From contig JAEZDR010000186.1 in NCBI GenBank assembly GCA_023433265.1, positions 1 through 9,456 on the forward strand: a DNA stretch of 9,456 nt, read 5' to 3'. This stretch comes from Bacteroidota bacterium (GTDB lineage: Bacteria; Bacteroidota; Bacteroidia; Chitinophagales; Chitinophagaceae). Position numbers and translations under genes: made by a program. Numbering within the stretch: the stretch's first letter is position 1; every line of letters starts with the position of its first letter. Shown one piece after another: positions 1 through 8,404 of this stretch. The notes beneath the pieces are model-generated. The model was not told the DNA's origin. It did not search any database and was given only the letters and a program-made list of their open reading frames with translations.

Positions 1-77
1 GCTAGGCATAAGCTAGGTATAAGCTAGGCATAAGCTAGGCATAAGGGAGGCATAAGGGAGGCATAAGGGAGGTGTAA
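1..77. repeat. 11-bp tandem repeat array, seven units, cut by the left edge
   Basis: Seven contiguous 11-bp units run from position 1 to 77. Units 1, 3 and 4 read GCTAGGCATAA; unit 2 (12-22) differs by one base (GCTAGGTATAA); units 5 and 6 (45-66) read GGGAGGCATAA; unit 7 (67-77) reads GGGAGGTGTAA. A degenerate purine-rich tail follows to about position 90. Variants are grouped, as expected for stepwise expansion of an array. The period is not a multiple of three and all six frames are closed by TAG or TAA, so it is not coding. Its full length is unknown because it starts at the window edge. It has no spacers and so is not a CRISPR. Confidence 0.9.
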
Positions 78-440
78 GGAAAAGGTGAGGGCGGACAAGG
101 CGTTTTTATGGATAATATGCTAAGCCAAAGCCGGGAACCGAAAAGGTTGGATGGCTAACATACCGGGCAAACCGAGAAGTGACCATCCACCTGCATTGCA
201 TGTTGAGCATATGTAGCGTAAGTAATTGACATTCTACTGTTTACTCTTATGAAGTACACCATCAACTAATAAAGCAGGAACGAGTATCTGCTGATTAGCG
301 GGGCAGTGTTGAAGGGTGTGACACCTTTGCTGCCGGGAAAAGTTTGGCAGCCGGTAGCAAAAACTTATTAAGGTTTGATTAAGAAGGCGGTTAGATGCTA
401 TATGCGGGTTATCAATAGTTTTTAAATACCTTCAATACGT
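78..440. other. Gene-free leader upstream of ruvA, rich in inverted repeats
   Basis: I find no convincing gene here on either strand; the open frames are under about 35 codons, lack family resemblance and have no start context. No tRNA, rRNA or tmRNA signature is visible. The stretch does hold local dyads: an imperfect nested hairpin at about 121-158 (inner AACC 136-139 with GGTT 145-148, outer AGCC 123-126 with GGCT 153-156), GGATGG 149-154 facing CCATCC 183-188, and the stronger set at 296-361 listed separately. It may hold regulatory sites or an unrecognised structured RNA. Confidence 0.5.
302..361 (+). other. Cluster of mutually exclusive hairpins and a 17-bp near-palindrome
   Basis: Three signals overlap. 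A near-palindrome at 312-328 reads AAGGGTGT-G-ACACCTTT, with one mismatch across eight pairs. A long hairpin pairs 326-336 (TTTGCTGCCGG) with 351-361 (CCGGTAGCAAA): ten Watson-Crick pairs and one G-U pair around a 14-nt loop. The central CTGCC (330-334) can instead pair with GGCAG at 302-306, which encloses the near-palindrome, or with GGCAG at 346-350. No U-tract follows on either strand, so it does not look like a simple intrinsic terminator. It lies about 80 bp before the proposed ruvA promoter, so it would be an operator-like DNA site or part of an upstream transcript rather than the ruvA leader. It matches no RNA family I recognise. Confidence 0.4.
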
Positions 441-448
441 TACTTTTG
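441..448 (+). promoter_or_regulatory. Likely Bacteroidota -7 promoter box for ruvA
   Basis: TACTTTTG matches the Bacteroidota -7 consensus TAnnTTTG at every fixed position. It ends eight bases before the ruvA ATG, so transcription would start at or within a few bases of the start codon, giving a leaderless or nearly leaderless mRNA. The upstream -33 TTTG element is not clear; only a T-rich stretch near 418-423 lies at about the right distance. Confidence 0.55.
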
Positions 449-456
449 ATGCCCTT

Positions 457-1044
457 ATGATTGCATTTCTGAGAGGAAGGTTTCAATTCCTATCCCCTGC
501 GCAGGTTATTGTTGATGTAAATGGCGTTGGCTACGATGCGCATATAAGCCTCAACACATATTCGGCCCTCCACCAACAGAAAGAGGGTCAGTTGTTTACC
601 TACCTACACATTACGGAAAATGCACAAACGCTTTACGGTTTTGCGGATGAAGCGGAGAAGAAACTGTTTCTGCAGCTAATAAGTGTTTCGGGCGTAGGGG
701 CAGCTACTTCCCGCATGATGTTGTCTGGTATGAACCCGGCTGAGATACAGCGCGCAATTGTTCAGGGCAACGTAAAACAGTTGGAAAGCATCAAAGGAAT
801 AGGAAGAAAAACCGCTGAACGGCTTATAGTAGAGCTGAGGGACAAACTAGGTAAGCAGGCCCCGGATAACCAAATACCTGTGGCCGGCTACAATAGTGTA
901 GAGGAAGATGCGTTATATGCTTTGGTGTCGTTAGGTATAGCTAAACCCGCGGCCGAAAACAGCTTACGTAAAGTGAAACAAACCCTTACTGCCGACACTT
1001 ATTCAGCAGAAGATTTAATAAAACAGGTACTAAAAAACATTTAG
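457..1044 (+). CDS. ruvA: Holliday junction branch migration complex subunit RuvA
   Basis: RuvA is the DNA-binding subunit of the RuvAB motor. It holds a four-way Holliday junction in a square-planar form and loads the RuvB ATPase rings that drive branch migration before RuvC cleavage in recombinational repair. The 195-residue product is normal in length for the family. Residues 1 to about 65 form the OB-fold domain I, opening with the family-typical MIAFLRG and the NGVGY motif at 22-26. Domain II carries two helix-hairpin-helix motifs, SGVG at 78-81 and KGIGRKTAERL at 113-123, which contact the DNA backbone. A linker follows, then domain III (about 147-195), which binds RuvB. The ATG at 457 gives the expected N-terminus; an ATG at 449 is out of frame and stops at once. 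No Shine-Dalgarno sequence precedes it, and a TAnnTTTG box ends eight bases upstream. sprA follows after 41 bp with no terminator, so the two are probably cotranscribed. Confidence 0.96.
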   Translation: MIAFLRGRFQFLSPAQVIVDVNGVGYDAHISLNTYSALHQQKEGQLFTYLHITENAQTLYGFADEAEKKLFLQLISVSGVGAATSRMMLSGMNPAEIQRAIVQGNVKQLESIKGIGRKTAERLIVELRDKLGKQAPDNQIPVAGYNSVEEDALYALVSLGIAKPAAENSLRKVKQTLTADTYSAEDLIKQVLKNI

Positions 1045-1055
1045 CCTATAGAAGC

Positions 1056-1063
1056 TACGTTTA
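1056..1063 (+). promoter_or_regulatory. Weak candidate -7 box for sprA
   Basis: TACGTTTA in the 41-bp gap between ruvA and sprA differs from TAnnTTTG only in the last base and lies 22 bases before the TTG start. It could give sprA an internal promoter in addition to read-through from ruvA. One mismatch in a short degenerate motif makes this a weak call. Confidence 0.2.
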
Positions 1064-1085
1064 CTTAACCAGAGATTGAACCAAG

Positions 1086-4000
1086 TTGTTTGCTAGAATA
1101 TTTATCCGTTTTATAGTCATCCTGTTCCTTGTAGAATGTGGTGGCGACCTTCATGCCCAAACTGCAGGCGATTCCCTGCGCTTCCCTATCAGGGACAGGC
1201 GCGGCGACCGGTATACATGGCAGTACCGCAATGGCCTCGACTTTCGTGATACATCCATCATTGACCAACAGGTTGAATACGATCCTAAAACCGGGCAGTA
1301 TTACATAGTAGAACGCATTGGAAAGAATTATTACCGTAAGCCCACCTACCTTACTGCAGATGAGTTTTATAAACTGATGGCCCGCCGGCAGGAAGTAGAT
1401 TACTTTAACGAACGCTCCAAAACACTTAGCCTTATTAACCGCAGAGTACAGCGCCCCAAGCATACTGCCTATGACAGGTTGTTCGACAGGATATTCGGAC
1501 TTGGCCCGCAAGGATTAAAGGTTGCCATTAAACCGCAGGGTAGCGTAGATGTGCTGGTAGGCTATATGGGTCAGAATATAAAGAACCCCACACTGCCGGA
1601 GAATGCCCGTAAAAGTGGCGGCTTCGATTTTGACATGAATGCCAATGTAAACGTGATGGCTAACATTGGTAACAAACTTAAACTTCCCATTAGCTATAAC
1701 ACCCTGGCCAATTTTGACTTTGAGAACCAGTTGAAACTGGATTACAAGGGTATGGACGATGAGCTGATAAAGTCGATAGAAGCAGGTAACATCACTTTCC
1801 AGAGCAAGGGTACACTTATTCCGAGTGCACAAAGTTTGTTTGGAGTAAAGACATCGCTTCAGTTGGGGAAGTTATTTGTAACCGCCGCTTTTGCCAACCA
1901 ACGTTCGCAGCGCCAGAGTGTAGCCTTACAAGGCGGAGGCATTGCGCAGCCCATCTTTAAAAGGCTGGATGACTATGAAGAGAACCGGCACTTCCTGATG
2001 GCCCAGGCTTTTAGAAGAAACTATAACAAAGCCATGAGCGAGTTGCCTAAGGTTAACAGCCAGTTCCAGGTGCTGCGAATGGAAGTGTGGGTTACGAACA
2101 GGACGGGTGCAACTACTGACGCCCGGGATATCGTTGGCTTCATGGACCTTGCCGAAGATTCTGTTTATAACCCTGTAATCCAGGTTACAAGCCCCGGCGG
2201 CTTACCCCAGAACAATGTAAACAACCTATATTCCTGGCTTACCTCCGACCCTTTAAACCGCGACCCTTCTATCATCAACAGCAAGCTAGTAGCGCACGGA
2301 CTGCAGCCTGTACAGGATTATGAAAAGACATTTGCAAGAAAGCTCTCCCCTAACGAATACACGTATAATAGCCAGGTAGGCTTCATCTCGCTTAATGCAC
2401 AACTGCAACCCGATGAAGTGCTGGCAGTTGCTTACCAATACACTTACAATGGAAAGGTATTCCAGGTAGGAGAATTTAGCCAGGATGTTGCGGTAGACTC
2501 AACCCACGGCGTGCAAAAAGTGTTGTTTCTTAAATTATTGAAAGCTACCTCTCAAAGGGTGAACCTGCCGATATGGAAGTTGATGATGAAGAACGTTTAC
2601 TCGCTCGACGTGTTTGGTCTTACCCGCGAGGACTTCCAGTTAAGTATTTTATATGAAGAGCCAAGCGGTGGACTGAAGCGTTACCTGCCTGAAAGCGCAC
2701 CTTCTGTGGAAGGGAGAACCTTGATATCCATCCTGCGGGCTGACAGGCTGAACAACCGTAACGATCCGCAACCTGATGGCATTTTCGACTATGTGGACGG
2801 CTTTACTATTAATGCCCAGTATGGCAAGATTATTTTCCCTGTCCTGGAGCCTTTTGGCCGCGACCTGGATACACTTGCCTTTCCCAACATGGACCCAGTA
2901 ATAAAGCGTAAATACGTCTATTATTACCTATACGATTCCATTAAAGCAATTGCGCAGACCTATGCTAACCTCAACCGATTTGTAGCACAGGGGCGTGCAA
3001 AAGGGGCGTCTTCGTCTGAGATATACCTTGGCGCCTTCAACATTCCTCCAGGCTCTGTAAGTGTGACAGCCGGTGGGCAGATATTAAGTGAAGGAGTAGA
3101 CTATACCGTTGACTACAACCTGGGTTCGGTAAAAATCCTTAACCAGGCCATCACGAATGCAGGCGTACCTGTGAACGTACAGTTTGAAAACAATGCAGGT
3201 TTTGGTATGCAGCAGAGAGGCTTCCTTGGCCTGAGAGCTGACTATATTGTTAAGAATACTGCGGCTAAATCCATTGCAGTAGGTGCATCGATGGTAAGAC
3301 TGGGCGAGCGCCCCTTCTTCACTAAAATGAATTATGGTGAGGACCCGATACGCAACACCATGTACGGGTTAGACTTTAGCTACCGGTCACAGTTTCCTGA
3401 AATGACAAGGTGGCTGAATAAACTACCTAACTACAGTTCGACGGCAATGAGTAACATTACTGCCTATGGCGAGTTTGCTTTACTGAAGCCCGGCCATCCC
3501 CCTCAAATAGGACAAGGATCGGAAGGACTGATCTATATAGACGATTTTGAAGGAACCAGAAACAGTATAGATCTTAGATTTCCGTTCATCTCCTGGACGC
3601 TGGCCTCTACGCCTGCCGTTCGCTTTCCGGAAGCTTCCAAAACAAACGATCTTGAGTATGGTTTCAACCGCGCCAAGCTGGCGTGGTACAATATTGAACC
3701 CGTATTGCAGGACAGGAATAACGGCAACAACCCTTTGCGCAGCAACCTGAATGAGCTAAGCGACCCGAGGGTAAGGCAGGTGTTCACCAATGAACTATTC
3801 CCTAACAGGACTACTAACATAACCGACGTTCAGACCAGCACCTTCGACCTGGCTTTTTATCCAAAAGAGAAAGGGCCATACAACTTCCGCACAACAGGCA
3901 TCAATAACCTCAACCAGTTTAATGACCCTAAATCGAAATGGGGCGGCATCATGCGTTCCATTGACCAAACCGATTTCGAAACAGGTAACGTGGAGTTCAT

Positions 4001-7000
4001 AGAGTTCTGGGTGCAGGACCCATTCCTGAAAAGCACCTCGAGTGGAGGTAAACTGCGCATCAATCTCGGCAACCTAAGTGAAGATGTACTAAAAGATGGT
4101 AAGCGTTTTTATGAGAACGGTTTGAATACACCGAACATTCCGGCAGCTGTAGATACAACTAACTGGGGCAAGGTGCCTGTAAATCCCATCCAGATTACGC
4201 AGGCCTTTAGTAATGATCCTAATGACCGTATTTTCCAGGATGTGGGCTTCGACGGGTTTGACGACAGGGATGAGCAAATACAGTTCAGCAACTACCTCAA
4301 CTCGCTCGCAGGCATTGACCCTATTGTAATGCAGCGCATACAGGCAGACCCTTCCAATGATAACTATGTATGGTACCGCGACCAAAGTTACGATGCGCAG
4401 AACGCCGGTATATTACGCCGTTACAAACATTTCAATAACCCGCAGGGCAACTCGCCGGTAGCAACAGGTTCATCACAGTTCTCCCCCGCATCCACGTTGT
4501 ACCCGGATAACGAAGACCTTAACAGGGATAATACACTTAATGAAACAGAGGAGTATTACGAATACGAGGTGGACCTCAACCCAACGATGGACGTGGGTAT
4601 TACCAAATACATCACCGATGTAAGGACGGTAACACCACGCCTAGCGAACGGCCAGGTGAACCCGGAAAAATGGTTCCTGTTCCGTGTACCTATCAAAGAC
4701 TTTACAGCTAAGATTGGCAACATACCGGACTTTAAATCCATCCGCTTCATCAGGCTGTACCTGACCGACTTTGACGATGATGTAGTTCTTCGTTTCGCCC
4801 GGTTTGACCTGGTACGTAACCAGTGGAGAAACTTCACCTACCAGCTAGACAGCGTTGGTGGTTACTTACCTATCACTCCATCCAACACTACCTTCAATGT
4901 ACTGGCTGTAAACGTGGAGGAAAATAGTAACCGTACACCTGTACCCTATAAGATACCGCCGGGCATTGAAAGGGTACAGCAATTGAGCAACAACGGTGTT
5001 AATCTTCTGCAGAACGAACAGTCTATGAGCCTGAAGATCTCCAATCTCAGACCAAACGATGCAAGGGCGGTGTTCAAGACCTTTAATATTGACCTGAGGC
5101 AGTATGGCAAGTTGAGTATGTTCCTGCACGCAGAATCGTTCCCGAATAGTTTCCAACCCATTAATGACGGAGACGCCGTAGCGGTGGTTCGCATAGGGCA
5201 GGACTTCCTGAATAACTACTACGAAATACGAATACCCTTGAAAGTAACAGCACATGCTGTTAACCCGACCGACCTGCAGATATGGCCTGAAGAAAATAAT
5301 CTTGACTTTGACCTACAGGAACTCATCAACCTAAAGCTTAAACGAAATAACAGCAACTGGAGTTCATCTAAGATATTCAGGGAAGCAGTGGATCACCGCA
5401 CCTTCTCCATATTGGGAAATCCTAACCTCGGCGAGGTGAGGGGCATCCTCGTGGGCGTGGAAAATGCAACGGCGCAATCCGGTTCCGGCCATAACATAAG
5501 CGCAGAGGTATGGATAAATGAACTCCGTCTTTCAAAAATGGATGAGCGGGGTGGATGGGCAGCCCTAGGCCGGGTGGATTTACAACTTTCAGACCTGGGC
5601 ACCATTTCTGTTTCGGCCAATACCTACACGGCAGGCTTTGGTAGTATTGAGCAGCGGGTAAATGAGCGCGCACGCGAAAACATGTTGCAGTTTGATGCAG
5701 CAGCTACAATAGATGCCGGTAAGCTACTGCCGAAATCAGCGGGCATTACCATCCCTGTTTACGCAAGTATTAACAGGACGATTAAGACGCCTGAATACGA
5801 TCCTTATGATAAAGACGTAAAGTATAAGGACAAGCTGAACATGAGCAACAATAAAGACTCCATCAGGGATGTTGCGCTGGATCAAACTACTATCAAGACG
5901 CTGAACTTTACGAACGTACGCTTCGATGTAAACAATCCGAAGAATAAGCTATGGAGCATAAAGAACTTTGACTTTACTTATTCCTTTACCCGCTTTGAAC
6001 AATCCACCCCGCTCATTCAGCAAAACAAAGTGGACAAACACCGCGCGGGCTTTGGATATACATTCAATAGCCAGGGCAGGTACATTGAACCGTTTAAAAA
6101 GTTAATAAGAAGTAAGAGCCAGTGGTTCAACCTTATTAAAGACGTCAACTTTAACCTGCAGCCATCACTCATAGGTTTCAGGGCTGATGTAAACAGGCAG
6201 TTTGGCGAATTCATACCAAGGATTGTGACTACGGATCAAACTGGCAAAGTGGAACGTGTAGACACAACCTACGACAAGTACTTTACTTTCGACAGGTACT
6301 ATAACTATCGTCATGACCTCACCCGCTCATTAAACATTGACTTTACTGCCACCAATATGGCACGTATAGATGAGCCATATGGCCGAATAAACACTAAAGA
6401 GAAAAGAGATACTATCAGGAGGAGGTTCCTGCGTGGTGGCCGTACCACCGATTATACGCAGAAAGCGATAGCCAGTTATACCCTTCCGCTGGCTAAGATT
6501 CCTGCCATTGATTGGGTAACTGCACGGTACAGCTATGGAGCAAGCTACAACTGGATAGGCGCAAGCCTGATAGCCCGTGAGTTTGGAAACGTAATTGAGA
6601 ACAGCCAGGAAAACAATCTCAATACAGAGATTGACTTCACCAGGCTATACAACAAATTCAGATTCTTCCGATCGCTTGACGCAGGTGCCGGTACAGGAAC
6701 CGGAGGCAAGCGAGGGACAGGAAACACTGGGCAACGGCAGAGCGACAACATGATGAACCGTAACCAAAACACCGCGGGTTATCCACCCCGCGAAGAAGTG
6801 TTGCGTGGGCTAACGGGCGAACAACGCACTGCAGCACTAAGAAAATGGAGAGCCCAACGAGCCGATTTCAGAAGGATGGAAAGACAGCGCAAGCTGAACA
6901 CGCCAATGCAACTGGGCGGCATGGCCACTTTTGCAGGCAGAATGGTCACGATGGTTAAGCGTAGCAGCATTAACTATAGCGAAACCTACAGAAGCAGGGT

Positions 7001-8348
7001 GCCGGGATACATGGATAGCACGCAGGCTTTTGGACATAACTTCGATAGTTGGCAGCCGGGGTTAGATTATGTGTTCGGAAGGCAGCCCGACACCGCATGG
7101 CTAAACCAGAAAGCTAGGCAAGGCATTATTACGCGCGATACTTTCTTCAACCTGCTTTTCAGGCAGAATTTCGAACAAAAGCTTAGTATCACGGCGCAAA
7201 TAGAACCCATACGGGACCTGATTATTGACCTGAACATTGATAAGACCTATTCAAAAGAATATACAGAACTGTTCAAAGACACTACCGTAGGAGGAGGTGG
7301 TAAATTTACCCACAACAACCCGCTTGCAAGCGGCGGCTTCAGTGTGTCGTATATTTCGCTAAACACGTTGTTCAATAAGTTCAGTCCTAATGAGGTGTCT
7401 GAGACGTTCAGGGAATTTGAAAATAACAGGATCATTGTGGCCCGCAGGCTCGCAGCGTCTAACCCTTATTGGAACGGAGGCTTCAACGCCGACGGCTTCC
7501 CGACGGGGTATGGCCGTTACCAGCAGGATGTGTTGATACCAGCATTCATCGCGGCATATTCAGGCAAGAGCGCCAATAATGTTGCATTGATTAAGCAAAC
7601 CAATCCGAACATAAAGACCAACCCATTCAGTGGAATAAAACCGATGCCTAACTGGAGGCTAACATACAATGGTCTCTCAAGGATACCTGCGTTGGCAAAG
7701 ATATTCAGCAACATCACACTGACGCACGGCTACAGTGGCACGCTTAGTATGAACAGCTTTACGAGTGCCTTACTCTACACCGATCCATTTGGCTATGGGG
7801 CACCCTATTTCATCGATACCGTGAGTGGCAACTACGTTCCATACTTCCTGGTACCTAACATAACAATGCAGGAACAGTTCGGACCGTTGTTCGGGATTGA
7901 TGTTACAACAAACAGCCAGTGGAATATTAAGTTCGAATACCGCAAAAGCAGGCAGTTAAGTCTCAGCCTTGTAGATTATCAACTAAGTGAGGTAATAGGA
8001 ACTGAATGGACGATTGGAACCAGTTGGCGTAAACGTGGCTTCAGCCTTCCCTTTAAACTGCCGTTCATGAAGGATAAGAAGCTGGAAAACGATATTAACT
8101 TCCGTCTTGATCTGGGCTTCAGGGATGATGCTCAAAGCAACAGCCGCCTTGACCAGGCGAATGCCTATAGCACAGGCGGACAAAAAGTGATAACCATACA
8201 GCCTTCTATTGATTACATCTTAAACAACAGAGTTAACATCAAATTATTCTTCGACCAAAGAAGGGTGATACCTTATATATCCACCTCACCCCCTATTACT
8301 ACTACAAGGGGCGGCTTGCAGATAAGGGTATCACTGGCGCAGCCATAG
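1086..8348 (+). CDS. sprA: Type IX secretion system outer-membrane translocon SprA (Sov)
   Basis: SprA forms the very large single-chain outer-membrane beta-barrel (36 strands in the known structure) through which type IX substrates leave the periplasm. PorV caps its lateral opening and a Plug protein closes its periplasmic end. The 2420 residues match the family size of about 2400-2500. Residues 1-24 are a type I signal peptide with a hydrophobic core at 9-16 and predicted cleavage at LHA-QT (24/25). Family landmarks in order: a conserved N-terminal block at about 148-270 including LPISYNTLANFDFEN (200-214), NDPQPDGIFDYVDG (559-572), YIDDFEGT (817-824), QDVGFDGFDDRDE (1051-1063), EDLNRDNTLNETEEY (1143-1157), ARIDEPYG (1759-1766), PMPNWRLTYNGL (2186-2197) and a terminal strand GLQIRVSLAQP. 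An in-frame stop at 1077-1079 leaves TTG 1086 as the only usual start codon that keeps the signal peptide. The only cysteine is C18, inside the signal peptide. Residues 1866-1938 are a Gly/Thr-rich then Arg-rich insertion. The frame is intact and likely functional. Confidence 0.97.
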   Translation: MFARIFIRFIVILFLVECGGDLHAQTAGDSLRFPIRDRRGDRYTWQYRNGLDFRDTSIIDQQVEYDPKTGQYYIVERIGKNYYRKPTYLTADEFYKLMARRQEVDYFNERSKTLSLINRRVQRPKHTAYDRLFDRIFGLGPQGLKVAIKPQGSVDVLVGYMGQNIKNPTLPENARKSGGFDFDMNANVNVMANIGNKLKLPISYNTLANFDFENQLKLDYKGMDDELIKSIEAGNITFQSKGTLIPSAQSLFGVKTSLQLGKLFVTAAFANQRSQRQSVALQGGGIAQPIFKRLDDYEENRHFLMAQAFRRNYNKAMSELPKVNSQFQVLRMEVWVTNRTGATTDARDIVGFMDLAEDSVYNPVIQVTSPGGLPQNNVNNLYSWLTSDPLNRDPSIINSKLVAHGLQPVQDYEKTFARKLSPNEYTYNSQVGFISLNAQLQPDEVLAVAYQYTYNGKVFQVGEFSQDVAVDSTHGVQKVLFLKLLKATSQRVNLPIWKLMMKNVYSLDVFGLTREDFQLSILYEEPSGGLKRYLPESAPSVEGRTLISILRADRLNNRNDPQPDGIFDYVDGFTINAQYGKIIFPVLEPFGRDLDTLAFPNMDPVIKRKYVYYYLYDSIKAIAQTYANLNRFVAQGRAKGASSSEIYLGAFNIPPGSVSVTAGGQILSEGVDYTVDYNLGSVKILNQAITNAGVPVNVQFENNAGFGMQQRGFLGLRADYIVKNTAAKSIAVGASMVRLGERPFFTKMNYGEDPIRNTMYGLDFSYRSQFPEMTRWLNKLPNYSSTAMSNITAYGEFALLKPGHPPQIGQGSEGLIYIDDFEGTRNSIDLRFPFISWTLASTPAVRFPEASKTNDLEYGFNRAKLAWYNIEPVLQDRNNGNNPLRSNLNELSDPRVRQVFTNELFPNRTTNITDVQTSTFDLAFYPKEKGPYNFRTTGINNLNQFNDPKSKWGGIMRSIDQTDFETGNVEFIEFWVQDPFLKSTSSGGKLRINLGNLSEDVLKDGKRFYENGLNTPNIPAAVDTTNWGKVPVNPIQITQAFSNDPNDRIFQDVGFDGFDDRDEQIQFSNYLNSLAGIDPIVMQRIQADPSNDNYVWYRDQSYDAQNAGILRRYKHFNNPQGNSPVATGSSQFSPASTLYPDNEDLNRDNTLNETEEYYEYEVDLNPTMDVGITKYITDVRTVTPRLANGQVNPEKWFLFRVPIKDFTAKIGNIPDFKSIRFIRLYLTDFDDDVVLRFARFDLVRNQWRNFTYQLDSVGGYLPITPSNTTFNVLAVNVEENSNRTPVPYKIPPGIERVQQLSNNGVNLLQNEQSMSLKISNLRPNDARAVFKTFNIDLRQYGKLSMFLHAESFPNSFQPINDGDAVAVVRIGQDFLNNYYEIRIPLKVTAHAVNPTDLQIWPEENNLDFDLQELINLKLKRNNSNWSSSKIFREAVDHRTFSILGNPNLGEVRGILVGVENATAQSGSGHNISAEVWINELRLSKMDERGGWAALGRVDLQLSDLGTISVSANTYTAGFGSIEQRVNERARENMLQFDAAATIDAGKLLPKSAGITIPVYASINRTIKTPEYDPYDKDVKYKDKLNMSNNKDSIRDVALDQTTIKTLNFTNVRFDVNNPKNKLWSIKNFDFTYSFTRFEQSTPLIQQNKVDKHRAGFGYTFNSQGRYIEPFKKLIRSKSQWFNLIKDVNFNLQPSLIGFRADVNRQFGEFIPRIVTTDQTGKVERVDTTYDKYFTFDRYYNYRHDLTRSLNIDFTATNMARIDEPYGRINTKEKRDTIRRRFLRGGRTTDYTQKAIASYTLPLAKIPAIDWVTARYSYGASYNWIGASLIAREFGNVIENSQENNLNTEIDFTRLYNKFRFFRSLDAGAGTGTGGKRGTGNTGQRQSDNMMNRNQNTAGYPPREEVLRGLTGEQRTAALRKWRAQRADFRRMERQRKLNTPMQLGGMATFAGRMVTMVKRSSINYSETYRSRVPGYMDSTQAFGHNFDSWQPGLDYVFGRQPDTAWLNQKARQGIITRDTFFNLLFRQNFEQKLSITAQIEPIRDLIIDLNIDKTYSKEYTELFKDTTVGGGGKFTHNNPLASGGFSVSYISLNTLFNKFSPNEVSETFREFENNRIIVARRLAASNPYWNGGFNADGFPTGYGRYQQDVLIPAFIAAYSGKSANNVALIKQTNPNIKTNPFSGIKPMPNWRLTYNGLSRIPALAKIFSNITLTHGYSGTLSMNSFTSALLYTDPFGYGAPYFIDTVSGNYVPYFLVPNITMQEQFGPLFGIDVTTNSQWNIKFEYRKSRQLSLSLVDYQLSEVIGTEWTIGTSWRKRGFSLPFKLPFMKDKKLENDINFRLDLGFRDDAQSNSRLDQANAYSTGGQKVITIQPSIDYILNNRVNIKLFFDQRRVIPYISTSPPITTTRGGLQIRVSLAQP

Positions 8349-8404
8349 AGGCATAGAAAAGGGAGAGGTTAGTTTTACTTTTTATAGAAGTGGCAGAATA
8401 ATAA

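Noticed and set aside
1..90. CRISPR array
   Set aside because: Units are 11 bp and directly abutting with no spacers, and no cas gene is present.
106..210. 34-codon minus-strand open frame upstream of ruvA
   Set aside because: It is very short, has no start signal and no recognisable features, and overlaps dyads that better explain the sequence.
302..361. tRNA or intrinsic terminator
   Set aside because: There is no cloverleaf or T-loop motif, and neither strand has a U-tract after the stem.
1122..1145. Lipoprotein lipobox at SprA C18
   Set aside because: The residues before C18 are L-V-E, and glutamate at -1 does not fit a lipobox; the LHA-QT site downstream fits signal peptidase I better.
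1065..1511. 148-codon minus-strand open frame
   Set aside because: It lies antisense to the signal-peptide and N-terminal region of sprA, has no family resemblance, and the opposite strand carries a well-supported gene.
4866..5255. 129-codon minus-strand open frame
   Set aside because: It lies wholly inside sprA on the opposite strand with no recognisable domain; such shadows are expected in a 7-kb gene.
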